11,876 nucleotides of DNA from Candidatus Cloacimonadota bacterium (GTDB lineage Bacteria; Hydrothermota; E44-bin80), in NCBI GenBank assembly GCA_004376305.1, contig SOKD01000055.1:1-11876 (forward strand). The letters run 5' to 3'. The first letter of the stretch is position 1. Each line of letters starts with the position of its first letter. This document shows, piece by piece, positions 1 to 6,502 of this stretch. Both the position numbers and the translations under genes were made by a program. The notes beneath the pieces were generated by a model, which worked only from the letters and a program-made list of their open reading frames with translations, did not search any database and was not told the DNA's origin.

Positions 1-17
1 GCCACATCTGCAACCAT
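1..17 (-). CDS. Start of an unidentified minus-strand gene, cut by the window edge
   Basis: On the minus strand a purine-rich site reading GAGGAGG (plus positions 26-32) lies exactly 8 nt before an ATG at 17-15, the best-formed translation start in the window. Only five full codons (M-V-A-D-V) remain before the edge, so the product cannot be identified. The codons match a stretch of the neighbouring transposase helix-turn-helix (V-A-D-V-A, plus 694-708; 14 of 15 bases identical). The reading could therefore be a remnant of a related transposase rather than a new gene. The gap to the transposase stop codon is 57 nt and both lie on the same strand, so they could share a transcript. Confidence 0.3.
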
Positions 18-74
18 GCCATATTCCTCCTCATTTTATCATAAAAAAGGTAACTGATATATCTCATTTTTTTA

Positions 75-1064
75 TTATAGACCCCGCAAGTCTTCTTTTA
101 TCACCCATCCTTTGTATCGGTACTTCCAAAGTCGTTTAAGCTGGTCTTTAAGGATATAAACCGTAGAAAGATTCTTGTTGATCTCCAAAAGTTCTTTCAG
201 TCTTCTGGACTCCTTTCTCTTAAGGTTTTTCCTGTTTTTAAGCAGTATATATTTCGTCCCTTTTATGACATCTTTGTTTTCACCAAAAGCCTTTTTGTAT
301 TCCCTGTTTCTGACTTTATTGATGACCTTGCCAAATGCCTGAACAACATGGAAAAGATCGAAGACTATGGATGCATCGGGACACCATATGGTAACCGCCT
401 TAATATAAGGATCCCACATATCCATACAAACCGCCTCAATCCGTCTTCGTTCTCTTTTAGGAATCTTCTTAAAGAATCCCTTGAGTGTTTTATACTTCCT
501 CTCTCGCCCTACATGAACAATCCTTCCTGTTTCATAATCAGCCACTATGGTAAGATAGTTGTGTCCCTTCTTAAGCGATATTTCATCAACAGCAAGCACC
601 CTGAGCCCGGAACAGACCTCTTTGCCAAATGCAGATTGAAGATATTCCTTGTGAAGTCTCTTCACCAGCTTTCTGTCAACCTCAAGCAGATATGCTACAT
701 CTGCAACCGTCATATATTTGCACAGGTCCACGATGTATTGAGCAAACCTTCGGGTTATCCTCATATAAAGGTCAATAAAGCCGAGCTTTTCTACCTTTAT
801 GCCCGAGCACGTATGACATCGTATCTTTCTATAGGTATATTCAATAAAAACCTTCGTCCTGAACATATTCATATCCCGCACAATCCTTGTCTCATACGAA
901 TGAATGCTCCGAGTCTTTGTCCCGCATTCAGAACAGACGGGGATATATCTTTCGTCGGGAACCGTCTTAATCAATACCATACTCAGATCATCCGAAACTT
1001 TTTGTTCAACAATTTTCACTTGACGAAACTTAAAAAATGGTGTAACGTTAATTTTGGACATCAT
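75..1064 (-). pseudogene. ISL3-family transposase, C-terminally truncated, probably inactive
   Basis: This is a DDE transposase of the ISL3 type, which would cut and rejoin the ends of its own insertion sequence. Visible parts in order are a zinc-finger-like N-terminus with Cys44/Cys47 and Cys83/Cys86, a helix-turn-helix around 117-140, and the start of the RNase-H-like core. The core carries Asp160 in VDEISLKKGH and Asp236 in the DLFHV motif, the first two catalytic acids as known for the family. The reading frame ends at residue 329 just after the conserved WKYRYKGW. Family members usually run past 400 residues and carry the third catalytic acid, a Glu in an EG-x-NNKIK-like motif, in the missing part. 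Plus positions 18-74 do not encode that part in any frame I checked. Two consecutive ATG codons (1064 and 1061) follow AGGAGG. The second ATG has the better spacing (8 nt). Loss of the catalytic Glu suggests a dead or decaying copy. Confidence 0.8.
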
Positions 1065-1133
1065 GTAAACCTCCTGCTGAGGTTGATTTTAGGTTTTTAT
1101 CCTATTAAATACCTAAAATTTGCATGATGTCCA
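1055..1133 (-). promoter_or_regulatory. Nested inverted repeats masking the transposase ribosome binding site and start
   Basis: An 11-bp perfect inverted repeat joins 1055-1065 (tggacatcatg) to 1123-1133 (catgatgtcca). In the minus-strand RNA the inner arm contains both candidate start codons. Two more hairpins sit inside it. One at 1086-1119 has a 9-bp stem (attttaggt / acctaaaat) continued by 4 bp after one mismatch. One at 1068-1084 (aacctc / gaggtt, 5-nt loop) includes the AGGAGG site. A transcript entering from upstream would fold with both start and Shine-Dalgarno paired. For IS10, IS50 and IS200-type elements such structures are known to block translation of transposase from read-through RNA. 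The same role here is inferred. Confidence 0.5.
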
Positions 1134-1358
1134 TACTTTTTTATGCCTATGCTCTATTTCTTGCAACTAATTCGGACATGAACCGAAAGTTTTTACTCAC
1201 GGCTTAAAGCCGACTACAGACGTCATCGCGGATTGTCGCAAAAACATAAAATTCACTATTTAAAATGGTATTGTTTTTTAAAAAATAACAACATTTCATG
1301 ACCTTTATGCCCAGAATGACAAGTACTGTAAAGCTATTCGCGTGATAGAACACTAATA
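1134..1358. other. Intergenic stretch with short palindromes, no gene seen
   Basis: No reading frame with a start signal is visible between the transposase leader and the end of the GTPase gene. The stretch holds a perfect palindrome at 1200-1212 (cggcttaaagccg), a small hairpin at 1171-1187 (ttcgg / ccgaa, 7-nt loop), and an AT-only hairpin at 1271-1291. The first two may belong to the outer end of the insertion sequence. No clear terminal inverted repeat or target duplication could be matched to the left side of the transposase. Confidence 0.4.
1271..1291 (-). terminator. Weak AT-rich hairpin downstream of the GTPase gene
   Basis: The stretch ttgtttttt / aaaaaataacaa folds on itself with one bulged base. 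It lies about 70 nt beyond the stop of the minus-strand GTPase gene. The stem has almost no GC pairs, so it is a poor intrinsic terminator. It is listed only because nothing better is visible between the two genes. Confidence 0.2.
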
Positions 1359-2345
1359 TTACTTTGTGTGGAATTCGACAATATCATGATCCTGAAGGAT
1401 CTCGTCTCTATCGATTCTCATCCCTTTGTATTTTCCCTGTCGCCAGAGACGGACGTACTTGAGGCTGGTCCTGAAATCCTTATGAATCTGTGCTGCAAGT
1501 TCAATGATTTTTGAGCCCTTTTTGAGCACATAGGGGCGAGACCTGTCAATATCCCGATGGGGAGGTTTTGTATACACGCGTATAATCTCTAACCGATTAA
1601 AAATTTCATCCTTCAGTTTTTCAACTCCATTTCCTGTTGCTGCAGAGATCCGGAGAACCGGACACTTCTTTTTCAGTTGTTTCAGTATCTCCGCATAACG
1701 GGCATCTGCACCCGGACTGTCACCTTTATTACATACAAAGATTGCTTTTTTGAGCATAAGATCTTGATTTTCAGTTAATGTTCCGTTTGCAATTGGTTCT
1801 ATTCTTGCTGATTCGAGAAGAGCCATAAATGTTTGCATTGATTCAATGACACTCTCTTTTTTGAGATCGAGAACAAGAAGAAGCAAATCACTTCCGCGCG
1901 CAATACCAAAAATCCAACCAGGTGCATAATCTTTTGAAATTGGTGGCATATCTACAAGCTGTAGTTGAATATTTTCATACAGAATCATTCCCACTTGTGG
2001 TTTCTGAGTTGTGAAAGGGTAGTTCCTGACTTCTGGCTCCGCATTGGTTAAAACTTTGAGAATTTGCGATTTTCCAGTATTTGGCGATCCGAGCATAACA
2101 ACCTGTGCAGCGCCTTCCTTTGACACGTGGTAGAAATCGAATCTTGATACGCCCGATTTCTTGCCAATTTCCTTCCTGAATTTCGAGATTTTTGCCCTGA
2201 GATCCCCTTTGAGCTTGTCAGTGCCTTTATGTTTGGGCATTATTGCAAGCAGTTCCATAAATATTTGGATTTTCTCTTCAGGGGTTTGAGCGAATTTTAA
2301 TTCTCTTTCTTTTTCGTAGTAGGGAGGAGGGAGATTTGCTGGCAT
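1359..2345 (-). CDS. DRG/Obg-type GTPase with C-terminal TGS domain
   Basis: This is a cytosolic P-loop GTPase of the TRAFAC/Obg-DRG group. Relatives bind ribosomes or RNA, but the role of this bacterial branch is not well defined. An N-terminal helical region (1-75) rich in Lys and Glu is followed by the G domain. G1 is GSPNTGKS at 86-93, a G2 region NYPFTT is at 108-113, G3 reads DMPP at 132-135, G4 is NKGD at 206-209, and the G5-like SAATG is at 234-238. A TGS domain fills about 252-328. DxPP in place of the usual DxPG at G3 removes the invariant glycine and appears to be a feature of this subfamily. The start MPANLPPPYY fits the family, but no Shine-Dalgarno precedes it. The gene lies 92 nt behind the secreted-protein gene on the same strand and may depend on its transcript, past the hairpin between them. 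Confidence 0.85.
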   Translation of the reverse strand: MPANLPPPYYEKERELKFAQTPEEKIQIFMELLAIMPKHKGTDKLKGDLRAKISKFRKEIGKKSGVSRFDFYHVSKEGAAQVVMLGSPNTGKSQILKVLTNAEPEVRNYPFTTQKPQVGMILYENIQLQLVDMPPISKDYAPGWIFGIARGSDLLLLVLDLKKESVIESMQTFMALLESARIEPIANGTLTENQDLMLKKAIFVCNKGDSPGADARYAEILKQLKKKCPVLRISAATGNGVEKLKDEIFNRLEIIRVYTKPPHRDIDRSRPYVLKKGSKIIELAAQIHKDFRTSLKYVRLWRQGKYKGMRIDRDEILQDHDIVEFHTK

Positions 2346-2380
2346 TCTAAATTGTGTTTCTTTGTGATAAAAGCATGTTG

Positions 2381-2427
2381 AAACCCTCTGTCTTGGTAGA
2401 TCTATTCATAGCTAAGCCAGAGGATTT
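2381..2427 (-). terminator. Long imperfect hairpin between the secreted-protein and GTPase genes
   Basis: Pairing arms are aaa-c-cctctg-t-cttgg and ctaag-c-cagagg-a-ttt around a 15-nt loop. The single mismatches are symmetric, giving about 14 pairs including one G-U. On the minus strand the hairpin begins about 10 nt past the secreted-protein stop and ends about 35 nt before the GTPase start. The following sequence is not a strong T run. A partial terminator, an attenuator, or an mRNA-stability element are all possible. Confidence 0.4.
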
Positions 2428-2437
2428 CACTCTACTC

Positions 2438-3829
2438 TTAATTGAGGAGAATCACTTTCCCTGATTCGGTTCTTTCATCGATATTCACTTTAATGAAGTA
2501 AACACCTGCTGAGACAGTATTCCCATTCCAGGCGATAATGTGTGAACCATGATCAAGGGTTTTTGTGAGGAGCGCTGCAATTTTTCTTCCGGTAATGTCA
2601 AAAACAGAAATATCGGTTTTTGCGGCCCTGTTAATCGTCAGGTTGATGTAAATCATGTTTGAAGAAATGGTCGGGAAAATAGTCCAATTCGGATGGTTTA
2701 CGACTTCTCCTTTGTTTGAAACACCACTTCCAGGAACAATATCGCTTGAATCGCGGGGTTCCATCTTAAACTCACCGACTGAGTACATAATTGGTCCGGT
2801 TATCGTATAAGTTTGTCCGGAATCCGGAACGTATGCAACATCCATATCATCGATTATGAGAGGACCCGAACCATCATCTACTTCCCATTGCCCGGAGCCA
2901 AGCGAGTCGTTCGTACAGATTGCATCAAAAATCCTGACAAGTACACTTTCATATTCCTCAACCGATATGCTGCCAGTTTGAAGTACCGTAGGACCGGGAA
3001 TTGAAGCGCCAACGGATAATACATCAACGATTGGTCCTGTTATTTCCGTCATTCCGAAATGTTCAGTAACGATGCCGGTTACTTGAACACTGTCACTTCT
3101 GTTTGGTGCCGATGAACCCCCAAACACGTAAATACCATGCCATGCACTACCTGGCTGCTCTTCAATAAAGAAGTCGTTTCCAAAAACCCCTGTTACAATT
3201 CCATAGGTGACAACAGCAGAATTCACATAAGGAGATGAAGTTGCCTGTCCCTGAATGTCATAGATGCTCAGTGTTTCGGGCGGTGTCCCGGAGCCAAGGT
3301 CTTGCAATGAAGCATCATCAACATAGATGGTTGCGCTGTCGAATGAAGCGCCGACATCATAGAGGCGTACCTCAACATGAGCTGATTCTGCTGAAGGGGG
3401 CGCTAATTGTGGGCCTGAGTTTAGTTGCTGCCAGGCTGTTGAATCGGAGCTGTAAGCACCATAGTAGCCGCTGATGAATCCCCCGCCTGCATTATACCAT
3501 CGTATTACAATGCGAGCGCGACCTTGTTGATCATTGTCAAAGCACCAGAAGTAAAATTCGTAGTCATTACCAGAACTAATACTGCTAACATATTGGGTAA
3601 ATCTTTGTGTACTTGTTGATTTTAGAACAAGTTTTGCACTGAAAGTGCCCGAATGCACAGTTCCTGATTCCCGATACAGGTCATACCCGGATGTTTCACT
3701 ATCCCAGTAATGTGCTGAGTCACCTGTCCAGTCTTCAAATCCTGGATTTTGAAGGATATTCTGCGCCCATAGAAAGGTTCCTGAAAGCAAAAACAGGGGA
3801 AGGATACATATTAGAAAAGAACGTTTCAA
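2438..3829 (-). CDS. Secreted multidomain protein with T9SS-type C-terminal sorting domain
   Basis: This is a predicted exported protein of unknown target. A Sec signal peptide covers about residues 1-22 (charged start, hydrophobic core, cleavage near WAQ). Residues 24-177 look like a carbohydrate-binding jelly-roll of the CBM4/9 type (LQNPGFEDW opening, IYVDDASL close). Residues 187-367 resemble an OB-like beta domain (IVTGVFGNDFFIEE, VQVTGIVTEHFGMTEI), seen in extracellular nuclease-associated and lamin-tail-type proteins. No catalytic domain is recognised. Residues 378-463 form a T9SS type A sorting domain (ISVFDITGRKI, then SAGVYFIKV and GKVILLN). T9SS export across the outer membrane is inferred from that tail. 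Translation starts at TTG, 5 nt after a GGAG core, and the MKRSFLI signal peptide begins exactly there. A well-formed promoter lies upstream. It may bind sugars or cell-surface polymers as an adhesin or scaffold. Confidence 0.8.
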   Translation of the reverse strand: MKRSFLICILPLFLLSGTFLWAQNILQNPGFEDWTGDSAHYWDSETSGYDLYRESGTVHSGTFSAKLVLKSTSTQRFTQYVSSISSGNDYEFYFWCFDNDQQGRARIVIRWYNAGGGFISGYYGAYSSDSTAWQQLNSGPQLAPPSAESAHVEVRLYDVGASFDSATIYVDDASLQDLGSGTPPETLSIYDIQGQATSSPYVNSAVVTYGIVTGVFGNDFFIEEQPGSAWHGIYVFGGSSAPNRSDSVQVTGIVTEHFGMTEITGPIVDVLSVGASIPGPTVLQTGSISVEEYESVLVRIFDAICTNDSLGSGQWEVDDGSGPLIIDDMDVAYVPDSGQTYTITGPIMYSVGEFKMEPRDSSDIVPGSGVSNKGEVVNHPNWTIFPTISSNMIYINLTINRAAKTDISVFDITGRKIAALLTKTLDHGSHIIAWNGNTVSAGVYFIKVNIDERTESGKVILLN

Positions 3830-3833
3830 AAAG

Positions 3834-3840
3834 TCTCCTT
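3834..3840 (-). promoter_or_regulatory. Ribosome binding site deciding a TTG start
   Basis: AAGGAGA on the minus strand stands just before TTG at 3829-3827. No ATG in the same frame lies at a suitable distance, and the signal peptide begins exactly here, so TTG is the start. Confidence 0.7.
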
Positions 3841-3868
3841 TTAAAATTATTGTATTTCCATGAAAAAA

Positions 3869-3897
3869 ATTCTATAGGCTTTTGCAGGAATTGTCAA
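3869..3897 (-). promoter_or_regulatory. Sigma-70-type promoter for the secreted protein
   Basis: On the minus strand a perfect -35 TTGACA (plus 3892-3897) is followed after 17 nt by TAGAAT (plus 3869-3874). The predicted start of transcription is near 3862, giving a leader of about 32 nt that contains the ribosome binding site. The -35 box sits in the longer word CTTGACAATTC, shared with the deacetylase promoter. Confidence 0.75.
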
Positions 3898-3918
3898 GGG
3901 AAAATTTAGAAGAAAAGG

Positions 3919-3946
3919 TTGACTTTGAGAAAGAGTATGGTATAGT
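3919..3946 (+). promoter_or_regulatory. Sigma-70-type promoter for the 164-residue unknown protein
   Basis: TTGACT at 3919-3924 and TATAGT at 3941-3946 are separated by 16 nt. The -10 box ends only 9 nt before the ATG at 3956. The transcript would start at or within a few bases of the ATG, and no Shine-Dalgarno exists in the T-rich gap. This promoter lies back to back with that of the secreted-protein gene, their -35 boxes 21 bp apart. Confidence 0.65.
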
Positions 3947-3955
3947 TTTTTTGAT

Positions 3956-4450
3956 ATGAGCAAGGAACTGATAGATACTATTGAGCACATGCTTGAAAAT
4001 GAAGACGAAGTTATCGTTCCGGTAAAACGAATCTGGAAAATTCTGCAGGTTGATGATAAATACCACAATTTAGAAATACCGGTATTCAGTGAATTTTCAG
4101 AGCTCCTGCATAGTGATAACAGGTTTGAATTTATGCATCCGGTGAATTATGATGATATGTACGATGCATCCGGTGAGCGCATTGATCGGGAAATTGAAAT
4201 GGAATCACTTGGTTTCTACAGCGGTGAGCGCATTAAGCTCAAGAAGATACCAATGACAGGGGCGATGCTTGCTAAAATGATTGAGCGGTCGTCAAACAGA
4301 ATGATGGAAGCGCTCAAAAAGGCATGGGAAACAAAACCTGAAGACAGCAAAGCGGGAAACCGTTTACTCGAAATTATGCAAAAAGCGCAGAAACTCGAGA
4401 AGGATATTCAGAAGATAGTTAAAAAAATAAGAGAGGAAGAAAACCAGTAA
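3956..4450 (+). CDS. Uncharacterised charged protein, possible winged helix plus coiled coil
   Basis: I do not recognise a named family. The 164-residue product has no signal peptide or membrane segment and should be cytosolic. Residues 1-62 run as short helices with a VPVKRIWKIL stretch, then FSEFSELLHSDNRFEFM. This resembles a small winged-helix or HARE-HTH-like fold, which would suggest nucleic-acid or polymerase contact; this is inference from pattern only. Residues 63-98 are acidic and then basic. Residues 100-164 are a long amphipathic, Lys/Glu-rich helix likely to form a coiled coil (EIMQKAQKLEKDIQKIVKKI). It is a single-gene unit with its own promoter and probably a leaderless mRNA, and it converges on the lipoprotein gene with a 61-nt gap. 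The real-gene call rests on the promoter, the unbroken frame and the protein-like composition. Confidence 0.7.
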   Translation: MSKELIDTIEHMLENEDEVIVPVKRIWKILQVDDKYHNLEIPVFSEFSELLHSDNRFEFMHPVNYDDMYDASGERIDREIEMESLGFYSGERIKLKKIPMTGAMLAKMIERSSNRMMEALKKAWETKPEDSKAGNRLLEIMQKAQKLEKDIQKIVKKIREEENQ

Positions 4451-4511
4451 TCAATTTTTCGCGGTTTCTCTCTGTGCTCTCTTATCTGAGGATCAGCAGC
4501 TCCGGAGTATT

Positions 4512-5714
4512 TTATTGCAGTGTTTTTCTTACCCTGACGATTTGTTTATTGATCCTGTCATGGATCAAGCAGGAAATTTCTTTTTCAGAAGAGAAATATT
4601 GCTGATACACTTCAGTATTATAGAGATCGAAACGGATTTGTACTTTCTGATCAAGTGCAACGATCTGGTTTGTTCCTGAACCAGCAATATACAGAAGACG
4701 TGTTCCAGTGGGGTCAAAAACAAGAGGTCTTCCTTCCTTGAAACATTCGTTTATTGTGGAAAAATTTGGATCGAATGATGGTATTTCTTTACCGTCGAAA
4801 AGAAGCCCTGCCTTGTTCATTGGTGGTTTGAATATAACCAGAGCATAGTGAAGATCATCTTCAGAGAAGGAAATACTGTTAGTGAATATATCGGATGCAG
4901 AGTATACAATTACCCCATCATATTTTATTTTTAGATCGCCAGATGCTCTGTCGTTCTGTACAAGAACATAGTGTTCACCTTTTTCGGATAGAGCAAATAG
5001 CACAACACTATTTTTTGAATCAAATGAAATTTTTACTGCTCCGTCAATAAGTACCGCGTTCTTGTTCTTTCCTTCGCGGATGATAGCACCGTAGTGTTTT
5101 CCGTCCCCTGAAATGGCAAGGAAAAAAGGAATGTCCTTTATCTTCTTTTTCTTGCCATCAAAAACCAGATAATCACCTGTTCCATCAATCGACCAGAAAA
5201 GCAGGTGGTTGCCGTTCTTACTTACTTCTGGTTTTGATGAATAAGGTGAAGCATCTATCGGTTTATTGTTCTTGTATACCTTTTTCATATTCTTGGGTTC
5301 TTTTTTGGTATAAATAACAGAACCATCGTTGAGTAACTGGATGGTTTTGAATTCTTTATCTCGCCTGATAATTGTCTTTGATTTATAATGTGCGATTTCC
5401 TCTCCATCTTTTACTACTATCTCGCTTTTACCATCGGTGGCAAGATATGCATAGTGTGTTCCGTCTGGGCTCAGGCAAAGCGCATCGATAATGAGGTACG
5501 TTTTATCTGTGTTCCCGTTGTAAATAACTGCCTCGCCCTCTGTCCCTTCTTTAATAAAAGCAAAATGTTCTCCATCCCGCGAGAAGATAATAGAACAATC
5601 TTTGACTTTTGTCTCAAGTGGTATCTGGTAAAGAACGTCTTTCTTCTCCCCTGCGCATGAAAACAGGATGGCAATGATTGCTATACAGAATATACAGGAA
5701 ATCAGTTTTTTCAT
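4512..5714 (-). CDS. Lipoprotein with eightfold repeats, probable beta-propeller
   Basis: This is a predicted lipoprotein of unknown function. Residues 1-19 are a hydrophobic signal and LFSC ends at Cys20, a workable lipobox, so the mature protein should be lipid-anchored in the envelope. The rest is built of about eight units. Each has a motif of the form S-x-D-G-x-H-Y-A at 45, 82, about 127 (degenerate), 165, 202, 243, 284 and 334. About 16-20 residues later comes a second motif of the form h-x-D-G-K-x-I, at roughly 65, 101, 147, 184, 222, 264, 305 and 353. The spacing of 37-50 residues and the DG turns resemble PD40/TolB-like propeller blades, so a seven- or eight-bladed propeller is likely. 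No catalytic residues are evident; a binding or scaffold role is plausible. GGGAGGT stands 6 nt before ATG 5714. The gene follows ruvA by 94 nt on the same strand. Confidence 0.75.
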   Translation of the reverse strand: MKKLISCIFCIAIIAILFSCAGEKKDVLYQIPLETKVKDCSIIFSRDGEHFAFIKEGTEGEAVIYNGNTDKTYLIIDALCLSPDGTHYAYLATDGKSEIVVKDGEEIAHYKSKTIIRRDKEFKTIQLLNDGSVIYTKKEPKNMKKVYKNNKPIDASPYSSKPEVSKNGNHLLFWSIDGTGDYLVFDGKKKKIKDIPFFLAISGDGKHYGAIIREGKNKNAVLIDGAVKISFDSKNSVVLFALSEKGEHYVLVQNDRASGDLKIKYDGVIVYSASDIFTNSISFSEDDLHYALVIFKPPMNKAGLLFDGKEIPSFDPNFSTINECFKEGRPLVFDPTGTRLLYIAGSGTNQIVALDQKVQIRFDLYNTEVYQQYFSSEKEISCLIHDRINKQIVRVRKTLQ

Positions 5715-5808
5715 GGTTCTACCTCCCTTTCTGGCATAGTGTTGTTTAAAACGAGTATTTATTTATCTCCCGGGAAATATCCTGATTTTACCATTTCGAG
5801 TTTTATTA

Positions 5809-6378
5809 CTATACGCATTTGAGAGTTTCCTTTATTAATTCTTCTATTGTTTCTATCTTTTTCTCTTTGAGAACCTTTTCAACAAGCATCCGCGCTTTCG
5901 AGGCTTTGAATCCAAGTGATACGAGTGCACTTACCGCATCTTTCTTAATTGGTGTTGTGGGGTCAATAAATGCTGCTTCGCTGATTTCATCCTTTAGCTC
6001 AAAGAGAATCCGCTTTGCAGTTTTGGAGCCGATTCCGTGAATAGAGGTAAGCGTAACCATGTCTTCATTAATAACAGCATTTTCGAATTCATCAACGGGC
6101 ATTTCCGAAAGAATTGCAAGCGCAATTTTTGTGCCGATTCCGGACACGGAAATGAGTTTTTTGAAGAGTTTTCTCTCGCGAAATGTCGCAAAACCGAAAA
6201 GATTGAGTTCCTCATTTTTTATTGAGACATAGGTGAGAAGTTTTACCTCATCTCCAGTTACTCCAATCGATTCATAGGTTGAGATGGGTATATGCAACAC
6301 CAAACCAACGCCGCCTATTTCGACGACAACGGATGTAAGGGATTTATGAACTATTTTTCCTTTTACAAAGTCGATCAT
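5809..6378 (-). CDS. ruvA: Holliday junction branch-migration protein RuvA
   Basis: RuvA binds four-way DNA junctions as a tetramer and loads the RuvB motor for branch migration in recombinational repair. The 189 residues match the usual length. The N-terminal OB-fold domain is about 1-62 (MIDFVKGKIV opening, LLTYVSIKNEELNLFGF). Two helix-hairpin-helix motifs follow, with SVSGIGTKIA at 77-86 and SIHGIGSKTAKRIL at 112-125. A flexible linker at about 130-144 leads to domain III (145-187, DAVSALVSLGFKASKA), which contacts RuvB. ruvB and ruvC are not in the window, so the usual ruv cluster is split here or lies elsewhere. The start ATG follows a TTGACA promoter closely. TAGGTAG before the ATG is at best a weak ribosome site. 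Confidence 0.95.
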   Translation of the reverse strand: MIDFVKGKIVHKSLTSVVVEIGGVGLVLHIPISTYESIGVTGDEVKLLTYVSIKNEELNLFGFATFRERKLFKKLISVSGIGTKIALAILSEMPVDEFENAVINEDMVTLTSIHGIGSKTAKRILFELKDEISEAAFIDPTTPIKKDAVSALVSLGFKASKARMLVEKVLKEKKIETIEELIKETLKCV

Positions 6379-6388
6379 TTACTACCTA

Positions 6389-6417
6389 TCTTTAGTGCTT
6401 TCTTCCAGATATGTCAA
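6389..6417 (-). promoter_or_regulatory. Promoter for ruvA
   Basis: The minus strand shows TTGACA (plus 6412-6417), a 17-nt spacer, and TAAAGA (plus 6389-6394). The -10 box ends 10 nt before the ruvA ATG, so the leader would be only a few bases long. No LexA-type operator is recognised at the promoter. Confidence 0.55.
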
Positions 6418-6502
6418 GGGATTTTTTAAACTATTGTGTATTGTCTTGTGACATGTTTTCCCTATGCAGCAGAAATTTCATTGTAATTCTTAAAGATACA
6501 GG

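Noticed and set aside
348..1127. A 259-codon open frame on the plus strand opposite the transposase
   Set aside because: It lies almost entirely antisense to the conserved transposase, has no ribosome site or protein-like pattern, and is a frame shadow.
2813..3474. Short plus-strand frames opposite the secreted protein (2813-3004 and 3235-3474)
   Set aside because: They have no ribosome sites or recognisable features, and the minus-strand gene explains the region fully.
4451..4511. Possible bidirectional terminator in the convergent gap
   Set aside because: The only palindrome, ctccggag, lacks a loop, and no stem followed by a T run is present on either strand.
5763..5778. Near-perfect palindrome tatctcccgggaaata between ruvA and the lipoprotein gene
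   Set aside because: It has no loop to form a terminator and only one copy, and no known operator is recognised, so it is not called as a site.
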